DNA from: JAQWQB01 sp047636995
Lineage (GTDB): Bacteria > Bacteroidota > Bacteroidia > Flavobacteriales_D > Sanyastnellaceae
NCBI GenBank assembly: GCA_047636995.1
Contig: JBLIGQ010000008.1
Span: forward strand, 23,660-87,659
Length of the DNA: 64,000 nt
Direction of reading: 5' to 3'
Shown: positions 52,044 through 60,395 of the stretch, in pieces
How positions within the stretch are numbered: the first letter of the stretch is position 1
Layout: each line of letters begins with the position of its first letter
Program-made: the position numbers and the translations under genes
Notes under the pieces: model-generated
What the model was told of the DNA's origin: nothing
Database searches by the model: none
The model's input: only the letters and a program-made list of their open reading frames with translations

Positions 52044-52532
52044 ATGAGTGATGCAATTCTTGACGAGACTCAAATTCCTAAAATTACCAAGCGCAGAAGA
52101 GCATTGTTGCCCGTTTGGATAAAAATCTTTTTGTGGGTTTTTTGGGTGATGAGCTCACTAATTCCACTCGGATTGGTTTTTGGAGCATTGGGTATTCCTT
52201 TTAGTATCGCACTTTATGGTCTAGAAACAGTCACTCCCATATCTATTGTAGGTCTTTTTCTCTCACTGTTTTTTGTCTTGAAATGGTTTACAGCATTTGG
52301 CTTATGGACCGAAAAAGATTGGGGGGTGAAGCTCGCCCTGATAGATGGTTATGTTGGAATAGCCACTTGTATCTTTATGATGGTGGTTTATCCGTTTTTG
52401 GGTTTAGAAGACGGATTTAGCTTTAGCTTCAGACTGGAGTTATTCGCTCTATTCCCTTACGTCATTAAGATGTATAGAATTCAAAAAGAATGGATCATAT
52501 TTGGCACAACAGACGCTGATTTAAGCGCGTAA
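52044..52532 (+). CDS. Membrane protein of unknown function, 162 aa
   Basis: About four hydrophobic helices (VWIKIFLWVFWVMSSLIPLG, FSIALYGLETVTPISIVGLF, LALIDGYVGIATCIFMMVV, LELFALFPYVIKMYRI) after a basic N-terminal stretch (ITKRRRAL). I do not recognise the family. The start was set to the ATG at 52044; the longer frame begins at a TTG. It is divergent from the DUF1573 pair. Confidence 0.65.
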   Translation: MSDAILDETQIPKITKRRRALLPVWIKIFLWVFWVMSSLIPLGLVFGALGIPFSIALYGLETVTPISIVGLFLSLFFVLKWFTAFGLWTEKDWGVKLALIDGYVGIATCIFMMVVYPFLGLEDGFSFSFRLELFALFPYVIKMYRIQKEWIIFGTTDADLSA

Positions 52533-52609
52533 GTCGCATACAAATCAAGTTTTATTTTTTTAAAACGTATTAGATTAACATCGACGAAATACGGGTCAAT
52601 TATGAGAAA

Positions 52610-53166
52610 ATGCCTGATTGGAAGATTGAACATTTGGCAGCGAATGAAGCGGCCTTGTTACCTCCGGAAGTCCAGCAAATCCTCAAAGAGGAGATTGTGA
52701 AGCGAAATCTCAATCCGCAGTTGTCTGAAAGTGTTGATCGTTCTTCCAGAGCCATTTCAAAAGAAGAGTTGAATGAATATGTTGACCTAATTCGGAATTA
52801 CCCATGCCCTCACTGTAAAAGGAATAGCCAGCCACTCAATGGGACGGTCATAGCATCAGCCATAAGCTATATTCTGTTCACTAGCTATGATGAAAATGTC
52901 GTGATTGCTTGTCCAAAATGTTTAGAGAAGTCATGCAACAATGCAACGCTTAAATCTGCGCTACTGGGTTGGTGGGGTTACCATCAGGGCCTTATTTTAC
53001 AATCAAGTCTTTTGTGGTTAACCTAAGAGTGAAGAAGGATATCGAAGCTATTGAGGCTAGTCCTGTTCTTATTCAGTATATTCTTAAAAACGTTGGTCTA
53101 CTTGAACTCGCAAAGCTTGATCAAGAAGAACTTCTTCAACTGGTAAGCAATCCGATGCGGTTTTAA
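52610..53166 (+). pseudogene. Zinc-ribbon protein gene with a frameshift
   Basis: The first frame (52610-53026) encodes a zinc-ribbon-like protein with CPHCKRNSQPL and CPKCLEKS and a hydrophobic stretch between. After LKSALLGWWG at 52961-52977 it runs into an unlikely tail. A second frame from the same point (PSGPYFTIKSFVVN ... to 53166) continues naturally as SFVVNLRVKKDIEAIEASPV and ends GLLELAKLDQEELLQLV. A one-base loss in the GGGG run at 52974-52977 would explain it, either in the genome or by sequencing error. Function unknown. Confidence 0.7.
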
Positions 53167-53286
53167 TAACTTCGTGTCTGCGACAGATGACCATCTCGCG
53201 CGATAATTAAATAGGCGAAAACGCAGGGTTAGCCCCTCAGGCCTGACCAAGAAAGCGTCAAACCACCTCACCATCAATCCGCCATA

Positions 53287-53327
53287 TCGATTCCCGATTC
53301 CCGATTTCGATTTCGATTCTCGCTTCT
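53287..53327 (+). repeat. Short CGATTC/CGATTT tandem repeat
   Basis: CGATTCC, CGATTCC, CGATTT, CGATTT and CGATTC follow one another in the gap before the alcohol dehydrogenase gene. A related hexamer run lies near 58590 and a shorter one near 62640. Confidence 0.6.
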
Positions 53328-53384
53328 TGAAACATACCTTTGCGCGCGCTGTTAAATGCGTATAATCAATCCTGCACTAAGAAC

Positions 53385-54545
53385 ATGAATAACTTCGATT
53401 TTCAAAATCCTACCAAAATCATTTTTGGAGCCAATCAGATTGAAAGGCTTTCTACTGAACTTCCGAAAGACGCCAAAATACTGTTGCTCTATGGTGGGGG
53501 AAGCATAAAGAAAAATGGCATCTATGAGCAGGTTAAGTCTGCCTTAGAAGGTTTCGAGGTGGAAGAGTTTGGAGGGATCCCTGCAAACCCAGAATATTCA
53601 GTTTTGCTCAAAGCGCTTGAGGTCATCAAAACGAAAGACATTACTTTTTTACTTGCTGTTGGTGGGGGCTCTGTGATAGATGGGACGAAATTCCTCGCTT
53701 CTGCCGCATTGTATGAAGGCGAAGATCCATGGGATATCCTAGCGAAAGGTATTCGAACCAATGAAGGGATGCCTTTTGGAACTGTGCTCACATTACCAGC
53801 CACCGGTTCTGAAATGAATTCTGGGGCAGTGATTACAAGAGCAGATCGAAAAGAGAAGCTTCCAATGGGCGGACCAGGTTTGTTCCCGATGTTCTCTATT
53901 CTTGATCCGAGTGTTGTGGCTTCTATTCCGCAAAGACAGATTGCGAACGGATTGGCAGATGCGTTTACGCACGTGCTTGAACAATACATGACCTACCCCG
54001 TTGGAGCAATGCTGCAAGACCGCTTCTCGGAAAGTATTTTTCAGTCGCTCATTGAAGTGGCTCCGGCAATTAGGAAGGACCCTTCAGACTACAAAGCGGC
54101 TTCCAATTTTATGTGGTGCTGCACCATGGCACTTAACGGATTGATTCAGAAAGGAGTGCCTACTGATTGGGTAATACACATGATCGGACATGAATTAACA
54201 GCGCTTTTCGGGATAGATCACGCCCGTACGCTGGCCATTATTACTGAAAGTCATTACCTCCAAAGTTTCGAAGGAAAGAAAGAGAAGCTGGCGCAATATG
54301 CGGAACGTGTTTGGGGAGTGACCGAAGGAACTGTTGAAGAAAAAGCGAAAGCGGGGATTCAGAAAACCACTGAATTCTACCAGTCTTTAGGCATAGACAC
54401 GAAGTTGTCTGATTACACAAAAGAGTATGAGGGCTCAGCTCAAGAGATTGCCAAGCGTTTTGAAGAACGTGGGATCAAAGGAGCTGGAGAGCGGGGTAAA
54501 GTAACACCGCAGGATGTAGAAAAAATTATTGAAAATGCGTACTAA
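53385..54545 (+). CDS. Iron-containing (YqhD/butanol-type) alcohol dehydrogenase
   Basis: A 386-residue cytosolic oxidoreductase of the group III alcohol dehydrogenases. The NAD(P) region has LLYGGGSIKKNGIYEQV and AVGGGSVIDGTKFLA; the metal-binding residues are in NGLADAFTHVLEQY and WVIHMIGHELTALFGIDHAR (Asp plus three His). Length and motifs are closest to YqhD/BDH, NADPH-dependent aldehyde reductases with broad specificity. The start was set to the ATG at 53385 (MNNFDFQNPTK); the longer frame begins at a TTG beside a TACCTTGC box. It is 10 bases upstream of a DJ-1/PfpI lipoprotein gene, probably the same operon. Confidence 0.92.
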   Translation: MNNFDFQNPTKIIFGANQIERLSTELPKDAKILLLYGGGSIKKNGIYEQVKSALEGFEVEEFGGIPANPEYSVLLKALEVIKTKDITFLLAVGGGSVIDGTKFLASAALYEGEDPWDILAKGIRTNEGMPFGTVLTLPATGSEMNSGAVITRADRKEKLPMGGPGLFPMFSILDPSVVASIPQRQIANGLADAFTHVLEQYMTYPVGAMLQDRFSESIFQSLIEVAPAIRKDPSDYKAASNFMWCCTMALNGLIQKGVPTDWVIHMIGHELTALFGIDHARTLAIITESHYLQSFEGKKEKLAQYAERVWGVTEGTVEEKAKAGIQKTTEFYQSLGIDTKLSDYTKEYEGSAQEIAKRFEERGIKGAGERGKVTPQDVEKIIENAY

Positions 54546-54555
54546 CCAACAACAT

Positions 54556-55374
54556 ATGAAAATTAAACTCATTTCACTTTCCTTCTTTTTAACCCTATTT
54601 GCGGCGTGTTCCAACACTGCAGAGCAGCAAGAAGAAGTTTCGGTTCAAGAAGAAGATCAGAAGATCAGCCAAGAAGAAGTTGTTCCTGCTAAGAAGGTGC
54701 TCTTTGTGCTAACAAGCCATGCAGAGATGGGAGATACGGGTGAAAAGACCGGTTTTTGGGCTGAAGAATTCGCCGCACCTTACTATTTTCTGCTAAACCA
54801 AGGTGTAGAAATTACCCTTGCTTCGCCCAAAGGCGGAAATCCACCAATTGATCCGAGCAGCAAACAGGAAGGTGCCCAAACTGAAGCTACTAAAAGACTG
54901 TTCGAAGATGAGCAGGCGCTTGAGAAATTGGCCACTACCGCCATGCTAGGTTCTGTGAACGCAGATGAATATGACGCCATCTTTTATCCTGGCGGACACG
55001 GTCCACTATGGGACTTGGCTGAAGATGAGAACTCCATTGCGCTCATTGAATCATTCTACAATAGCAATAAGCCTGTAGCCGCCGTTTGTCATGCTCCAGC
55101 CATTTTTAAGAATACAAAAGATGCAGATGGAAATCCGTTAGTACAGAACAAGAAAGTGACTGGGTTTTCAAACACTGAAGAAGAGGCCGTTGGTTTGACT
55201 GACGTGGTTCCCTTTTTAGTGGAAGATATGCTGATTGCGCAAAATGGAATCTATTCGAAAGGTGATAATTGGTCTGAACACGTTGTCCAAGACGGACAAC
55301 TTATAACAGGCCAAAACCCAGCCTCATCAGAAAAAGTAGCTGAACTCTTACTCAAGGAACTTCTGAAGCATTGA
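54556..55374 (+). CDS. DJ-1/PfpI-family lipoprotein (Hsp31-like)
   Basis: A 272-residue protein with a lipoprotein signal (MKIKLISLSFFLTLFAACSN, lipid Cys in FAAC) and a Glu/Gln-rich linker. A DJ-1/PfpI domain follows: KKVLFVLTSHAEMGDTGEKT, the Glu of GFWAEEF, DAIFYPGGHGPLWDLAE and the nucleophile elbow AAVCHAPA. The layout is that of the Hsp31/glyoxalase III branch. Relatives handle methylglyoxal or related reactive carbonyls; a lipid-anchored, exported form is less usual. It follows the YqhD-like gene by 10 bases. Confidence 0.88.
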   Translation: MKIKLISLSFFLTLFAACSNTAEQQEEVSVQEEDQKISQEEVVPAKKVLFVLTSHAEMGDTGEKTGFWAEEFAAPYYFLLNQGVEITLASPKGGNPPIDPSSKQEGAQTEATKRLFEDEQALEKLATTAMLGSVNADEYDAIFYPGGHGPLWDLAEDENSIALIESFYNSNKPVAAVCHAPAIFKNTKDADGNPLVQNKKVTGFSNTEEEAVGLTDVVPFLVEDMLIAQNGIYSKGDNWSEHVVQDGQLITGQNPASSEKVAELLLKELLKH

Positions 55375-55810
55375 CGGGCAAGTAGTGATCTTCCCATGCT
55401 GCATTCTTCTCCTCTTTTCATCAAAAGGAGTGAGGGAACTTGATATAGATGAATGTTTTTAAGTAAGGCAAGAGACCTCTCTTTTTGTCGATGTCCTGCC
55501 ATTTAACGTCCCTCTAAAAGGCGCTTTTTACCTGCCCCGTTGAAGCTCAAGCTGCAATTCCGTAATCAGAACCCACCAATGTAGGATTGGCACATCTGGT
55601 CCAACCTTTGGGTGGAGATCGGAATAAAGTTTAGAGCTTGAATGAAAGGAGACCCCACCCTGATTTTTGCTCCATTTTGCATGGAGATAAAGTGGAATAA
55701 ATTAAATAGTAGCCTAATCTGTTAATCCACTCTGAATCTTCTCCTAACTCATCAACTTTCCCGACCTTTGCAGCTTATTTATTACTCTGCTTCGGCGAAA
55801 AACCTTTACA
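55375..55810. other. 436-bp gap before valS
   Basis: No credible gene on either strand. A GACCTTTG sequence at 55763-55770 (one mismatch to TAnnTTTG) lies about 40 bases before the valS ATG and is the best promoter candidate. No terminator hairpin was recognised after the DJ-1 gene. Confidence 0.4.
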
Positions 55811-58435
55811 ATGGAAATTCCTAGTCAATACGACCCTTCGCAAACCGAAGACAAATGGTACGAATTCTGGCTGAAGAACGAATTCTTCAAATCTGTGCCA
55901 GATGAACGTGAGCCGTATACCGTTGTGATTCCACCTCCAAACGTAACTGGAGTGCTTCACATGGGACACATGCTCAACAATACCATTCAAGATGTCTTGG
56001 TCAGAAGAGCTCGTATGAAGGGGTACAACGCATGCTGGGTGCCTGGTACAGATCACGCTTCCATTGCAACTGAGGCGAAAGTAGTGCGCAAGCTGCGCGA
56101 AGAAGGCATCAAGAAAAGTGACCTTTCGCGTGACGCATTTATGGAGCACGCTTGGGATTGGACCCACAAACATGGGGGAATTATTCTTGATCAATTAAAG
56201 AAATTAGGCGCAAGTTGTGATTGGGATCGCACGCGTTTTACCATGGACGAAAAATACTATGATAGCGTAGTTGACACGTTCATTGACCTTTACAACAAAG
56301 GAAAAATTTACCGTGGTTTACGAATGATCAACTGGGATCCTTCGGCCAAAACAGCCCTTTCTGATGAAGAGGTAATCCACAAAGAAGTGAATGGAAAGCT
56401 CTACCATGTGCGCTACCAAGTAGCAGGCACAGATGAGTGGCTGACCATCGCTACCACACGTCCTGAAACCATCTTGGGTGATACGGCCATTTGCATCCAC
56501 CCAGATGACAAGCGGTACACTAGCCTCCATGGCAAAAAAGCAATTGTTCCTTTCGTAAACCGCGAAGTTCCAATCATCTTGGATGATTACGTAGACATGG
56601 AATTCGGCACAGGTTGCCTGAAGGTAACGCCTGCCCATGATACCAATGATTACGATCTTGGGGCGAAGCACAACCTTGAAACCATCGACATCATGAACAA
56701 TGATGGAACGATGAATGAGCATGCTGGAGATTACAAGGGCATGGATCGTTTCGATGTGCGTAAAAAGATTTCTGCCGACTTAAAAGAAGCAGGTTTCTTG
56801 GTGAAGGAGGAAGACTACCAGAACAAGGTGGGCTATTCTGAACGCACTGACGCTGTAATTGAACCGCGTTTGTCTTTGCAGTGGTTTGTAGACATGAAAG
56901 ACCTGTCTAAACCGGCACTTGACAACGTAATGAATGACAACATTCGTTTCTTTCCACCTAAATTTAAGAACAGTTACCGCAACTGGATGGACAACATCAA
57001 AGATTGGTGTATTAGTCGTCAGCTTTGGTGGGGACACCGCATCCCAGCTTGGTTTTTTGGTGAAGGTGAAGAGGAGTTTGTTGTAGCGAAGACATTAGAA
57101 GAAGCACTAACTGCTGCAAAAGCAAAGTCTGGAAATGCTCATCTTCAAGCTGCTGATCTCAAGCAGGAAGAAGATGTAATGGACACCTGGTTCTCTTCTT
57201 GGCTGTGGCCTATTTCTGTGTTTGACGGATTCTATTCTGACGAAGAAGTAGACTACTATTATCCGACCAATGACCTTGTAACGGCGCCTGAAATTATGTT
57301 CTTCTGGGTGGCGCGTATGATTGTTGCAGGATACGAATACCGTGGTGAGCTTCCTTTTAAAAATGTATACTACACAGGAATCGTTCGCGATCAGCAAGGA
57401 CGAAAAATGAGTAAGTCGCTCGGGAATTCACCAGATCCAATTGATTTGATGAAAATTTACGGAGCAGATGGTGTGCGTGTAGGGATGCTCCTTACTTCGC
57501 CAGCCGGAAACGACCTTCCGTTTGATGAGAAACTGTGTGAACAAGGACGAAATTTCTCGAACAAGATTTGGAATGCTTTCCGCCTTGTAAATGGTTGGGA
57601 AGTTGAAGACCGCGCTCAACCTGCTGTTGCTGCCAAGGCCATTGAATGGATGCATGCGAAGCTTGCTTCGACCACCCAGGAAATCAATGAGCAATACGAC
57701 CAATTTAGAATTTCTGACGCTTTGATGGCAACCTACCGCCTCATTTGGGATGATTTCTGTTCATGGTATCTAGAGATGGTGAAGCCTGTTTATGGTCAAC
57801 CTATTGACACCAAGACCAAGGCTGCAGTTATAGATACCTTCGAAACTGTTTTGCGCCTATTGCATCCTTTTATGCCATTCATTTCTGAAGAGATTTGGCA
57901 CTTCTTGGGTGAACGTAAAGATCCAAAGGAGGCTTTAGTTGTGGCTTCATGGCCAGAAGTTGGGGCGAAGAACGATGCTTTGCTTAAAGACTTCGAAGTG
58001 ATTCAAGACGTTGTTACAAACGTTCGCAGCATCCGCAAGGAAAAGCAAATTGCCATGAAGATTGCCATTGAATTGTCCGTCAAAGACAATGAAGGCATCA
58101 ACAAAGATTTCATGCCCGTAATTTCGCACCTCTGCAACGTTCCTGAAGTTCAATTTGTGAACGAAAAAGTAGAAGACTCATTCTCTTTCCTTGTAGGAAC
58201 AAATGAGTTTTTCATTCCTTTCGGAGATACTGTTGACCTGGAAGCAGAGAAGGAAAAATTGGCGAAGGAGTTGGACTACTTTAAGGGATTCCTTATTTCG
58301 GTACAAAAGAAATTGTCAAACGAAAAGTTTGTTTCTGGCGCGCCTGCACAAGTGGTAGACAATGAGCGGAAGAAACAAGCAGATGCCGAATCGAAGATTA
58401 AAACAATTGGAGAGAAGTTGGCGTCTATGAATTAA
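55811..58435 (+). CDS. valS: Valyl-tRNA synthetase
   Basis: An 874-residue class I aminoacyl-tRNA synthetase. The HIGH signature is HMGH at residues 50-53, the editing domain lies in the middle (TTRPETILGDTAI, GTGCLKVTPAHDTNDYDLG), and the KMSKS loop is at 532-536. The anticodon-binding helical domain and a C-terminal coiled coil (DLEAEKEKLAKELDYFKGFL) follow. Length is normal. It is monocistronic. Confidence 0.97.
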   Translation: MEIPSQYDPSQTEDKWYEFWLKNEFFKSVPDEREPYTVVIPPPNVTGVLHMGHMLNNTIQDVLVRRARMKGYNACWVPGTDHASIATEAKVVRKLREEGIKKSDLSRDAFMEHAWDWTHKHGGIILDQLKKLGASCDWDRTRFTMDEKYYDSVVDTFIDLYNKGKIYRGLRMINWDPSAKTALSDEEVIHKEVNGKLYHVRYQVAGTDEWLTIATTRPETILGDTAICIHPDDKRYTSLHGKKAIVPFVNREVPIILDDYVDMEFGTGCLKVTPAHDTNDYDLGAKHNLETIDIMNNDGTMNEHAGDYKGMDRFDVRKKISADLKEAGFLVKEEDYQNKVGYSERTDAVIEPRLSLQWFVDMKDLSKPALDNVMNDNIRFFPPKFKNSYRNWMDNIKDWCISRQLWWGHRIPAWFFGEGEEEFVVAKTLEEALTAAKAKSGNAHLQAADLKQEEDVMDTWFSSWLWPISVFDGFYSDEEVDYYYPTNDLVTAPEIMFFWVARMIVAGYEYRGELPFKNVYYTGIVRDQQGRKMSKSLGNSPDPIDLMKIYGADGVRVGMLLTSPAGNDLPFDEKLCEQGRNFSNKIWNAFRLVNGWEVEDRAQPAVAAKAIEWMHAKLASTTQEINEQYDQFRISDALMATYRLIWDDFCSWYLEMVKPVYGQPIDTKTKAAVIDTFETVLRLLHPFMPFISEEIWHFLGERKDPKEALVVASWPEVGAKNDALLKDFEVIQDVVTNVRSIRKEKQIAMKIAIELSVKDNEGINKDFMPVISHLCNVPEVQFVNEKVEDSFSFLVGTNEFFIPFGDTVDLEAEKEKLAKELDYFKGFLISVQKKLSNEKFVSGAPAQVVDNERKKQADAESKIKTIGEKLASMN

Positions 58436-58886
58436 TCTTTTAGAGGCATTTCTATCCATTTTCTATCGGATATAGACGACCACAAACGACAGGCGTCCTT
58501 ATCTTGCTGCCCAAGAGAGATGTGCTCTATGCCCCTCAAAGCCTCTATCACCCTTGGCTTTATCATATGAACCGTACAATTTCATCAATCGAAATCGAAA
58601 TCGAAATGGTGAATCGGTGTGTGCCAATAACGATGATTGAAACCTGTAGCCACGAAATTCTTTCGTGGGCATGGAGAGAGAAGTGAATTTCAGAAATTGG
58701 AGGGAATATGATATCCACGGTTTTCGCTCCCCCTTTTGGAGAAAAAAGGGGGAGAAAGGAAAATAAAATGGTTGGGTTTCTGGATCCAGTTAGGTGAAAA
58801 TAAACATATCGATCGCTTTTAATCGCACCATAGGTGCGAATTCAAAGCTCCAATGAACCATATCGCCACTCCTTTGTTTCTTTTAC
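58436..58886 (+). other. 451-bp gap with several inverted repeats
   Basis: No credible gene. It contains a GAAATC hexamer run (about 58588-58608), a perfect hairpin CCACGAAA-TTC-TTTCGTGG at 58650-58668, an 11-base inverted repeat of CTCCCCCTTTT with AAAAGGGGGAG at about 58728-58755 not followed by a T-run, and a 7-base palindrome TCGCACC-ATA-GGTGCGA at 58823-58839. The last lies 48 bases before the next start and could be an operator. Confidence 0.55.
58823..58839 (+). promoter_or_regulatory. Candidate operator palindrome before the photolyase operon
   Basis: TCGCACC and GGTGCGA flank a 3-base centre (ATA). Location and symmetry suit a repressor site, but I cannot match it to a known regulator and no regulator gene lies next to it. 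Confidence 0.3.
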
Positions 58887-59054
58887 ATGTTTGGATTATT
58901 CAAAAAAGACCCCGTCGCAAAACTACAAGCTGAGTATAAGCGACTCATGGAGGAATCATTTAAAATGAGCACCTCCAATCGCACAAAATCAGATGAACTT
59001 GCCGCAAAAGCGGATGCTGTTGCGCAACAAATTGATGAACTTAAAAGTAAATGA
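58887..59054 (+). CDS. Lacal_2735-like small protein, 55 aa
   Basis: The frame starts MFGLFKKDPVAKLQAEYKRL and continues with SFKMSTSNRTKSDELAAKAD, VAQQIDELKSK. The MFGLFKK start, EYKxLMEE, the SxxNRxKSD core and the helical amphipathic nature match the small Bacteroidota proteins annotated Lacal_2735 family. Their function is unknown. The stop overlaps the start of the SDR gene by 4 bases (ATGA), which strongly supports it being translated and makes it the first gene of the photolyase operon. Confidence 0.85.
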   Translation: MFGLFKKDPVAKLQAEYKRLMEESFKMSTSNRTKSDELAAKADAVAQQIDELKSK

Positions 59055-59743
59055 AAACGATTGCAGTTATAGGAGATAGCCGTGGAATCGGTGAGGCCCT
59101 TCGAAATCAACTTTTGGCTGATGGCCATCATGTTATTGGTGTTTCAAGAACAGGGTCAAGTGCCACTGGGAACTATACCTCGGTAAGCAAAGATGTTGTA
59201 GAAGAAGCCATTGATTTAGGTGAGTATACAGAACAGCTTGACGGTTTAGTATACTGTCCGGGAAGCATCACCCTCAAACCTTTTCAGTCTTTGAAAGAGG
59301 AGCAGGTGATGTTAGACCTCAAAGTGAATTATGTTGGAGCGTTCATGAATGTACAGCGCAATTTGAAATACCTGAAGAAAGGAAATGACCCTTCTATCGT
59401 GCTCTTTTCAACGGTAGCTGTAGACCAGGGAATGCCTTTCCACAGTTCAATTGCCTCAGCAAAAGCGGCAGTGCAAGGATTAGGGAAGTCGTTGGCTGCT
59501 GAATTAGCGCCGAAAATTCGGGTGAATGTGATTGCTCCAAGTTTAACTGATACGTCATTGGCTGAAGGGCTGTTGAACAACGAAAAGAAACGCGAATCAG
59601 CAGATGCACGCCACCCGATGAAACGGATTGGTACCGCAGATGAATTGGCGAATGCGGCTGCTTTCTTGCTTTCAGATAAGGCAAGCTGGGTAACAGGACA
59701 GGTCTTCGGCATAGATGGTGGAATGTCTACCCTGAAAGTATAA
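59051..59743 (+). CDS. SDR-family protein lacking the catalytic Tyr
   Basis: A 230-residue Rossmann protein of the short-chain dehydrogenase family: IGDSRGIGEALRNQLL (cofactor loop), YCPGSI, ILE-like VNYVGAF, the Ser in LFSTVAVDQG, and the C-terminal AFLLSDKASWVTGQVFGIDG. At the active site the YxxxK motif reads IASAK (134-138): Ile replaces the catalytic Tyr while Lys138 remains. Classic dehydrogenase activity is therefore doubtful; a binding or structural role or a changed mechanism is possible. It is the second gene of the operon with the flavin reductase and photolyase. Confidence 0.87.
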   Translation: MKTIAVIGDSRGIGEALRNQLLADGHHVIGVSRTGSSATGNYTSVSKDVVEEAIDLGEYTEQLDGLVYCPGSITLKPFQSLKEEQVMLDLKVNYVGAFMNVQRNLKYLKKGNDPSIVLFSTVAVDQGMPFHSSIASAKAAVQGLGKSLAAELAPKIRVNVIAPSLTDTSLAEGLLNNEKKRESADARHPMKRIGTADELANAAAFLLSDKASWVTGQVFGIDGGMSTLKV

Positions 59744-59745
59744 CC

Positions 59746-60390
59746 ATGAAACACATTCTTAGGTCAGACATTGATCAAATGGAGAAGCGATTTCGGGCGA
59801 ACTTCATCAATTCGCTGAGCGGATTTAAAAGTGCAAACTTGGTAGGGACGAAAAGTGCAGATGGACAGTCAAACGTGTCTATAGTAAGCTCTGTCATTCA
59901 CCTGGGATCCAACCCGCCACTTTTAGGCATGGTCATGCGTCCGCCAAGTGTTCCACGACATTCATATGAAAACATTCTGGAAACCAAGGTGTTCACGCTG
60001 AACCATGTGGGCAAAGATTTCTTCATTGAGGCGCACCAGACGAGCGCACGGTATGAAAAGGAAGAATCAGAATTCAAGGCAACAGGATTGGCAGAAGAAT
60101 ACCTCAATGGCTGGGCAGCGCCATCTGTTGGTGAAGCTTCTATAAAGATGGGGATGCATTTGGTAGAAGACGTTCACATCACCCACAATGATACACGTTT
60201 CATCATTGCAGAAATTGAGTGGGTTCAGTTGGAAGAGGAATTAGTAAAACAAGATGGTTTTGTAGATCTTTTTGAAGCAGAAGGGGTTTGTATTTCTGGA
60301 CTGGACAGTTATCATAGTCCTGCTTCTTTGGGGCGATTAGAATATGCCAAAGCAGATCAACCTATTAGATTCAAGCAGACAAAGCAATAG
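59746..60390 (+). CDS. Flavin reductase-like FMN-binding protein
   Basis: A 214-residue protein of the flavin-reductase/split-barrel family. The flavin-binding region SANLVGTKSADGQSNVSIVS, the phosphate-binding PPSVPRHSYENI and TKVFTLNHVG are recognisable. Such proteins reduce or hold FMN. It starts 2 bases after the SDR stop and ends 5 bases before the photolyase gene, so a role in the flavin status of the same light-related pathway is a reasonable inference. Confidence 0.85.
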   Translation: MKHILRSDIDQMEKRFRANFINSLSGFKSANLVGTKSADGQSNVSIVSSVIHLGSNPPLLGMVMRPPSVPRHSYENILETKVFTLNHVGKDFFIEAHQTSARYEKEESEFKATGLAEEYLNGWAAPSVGEASIKMGMHLVEDVHITHNDTRFIIAEIEWVQLEEELVKQDGFVDLFEAEGVCISGLDSYHSPASLGRLEYAKADQPIRFKQTKQ

Positions 60391-60395
60391 AGCTA

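Noticed and set aside
53167..53384. tRNA gene in the gap before the alcohol dehydrogenase
   Set aside because: GC-rich patches are present but no T-arm GTTCGAATC-type sequence or cloverleaf could be built.
58727..58760. Terminator of valS
   Set aside because: The 11-base stem is good but there is no T-run on either side in the right place and it is nearly 300 bases after the stop.
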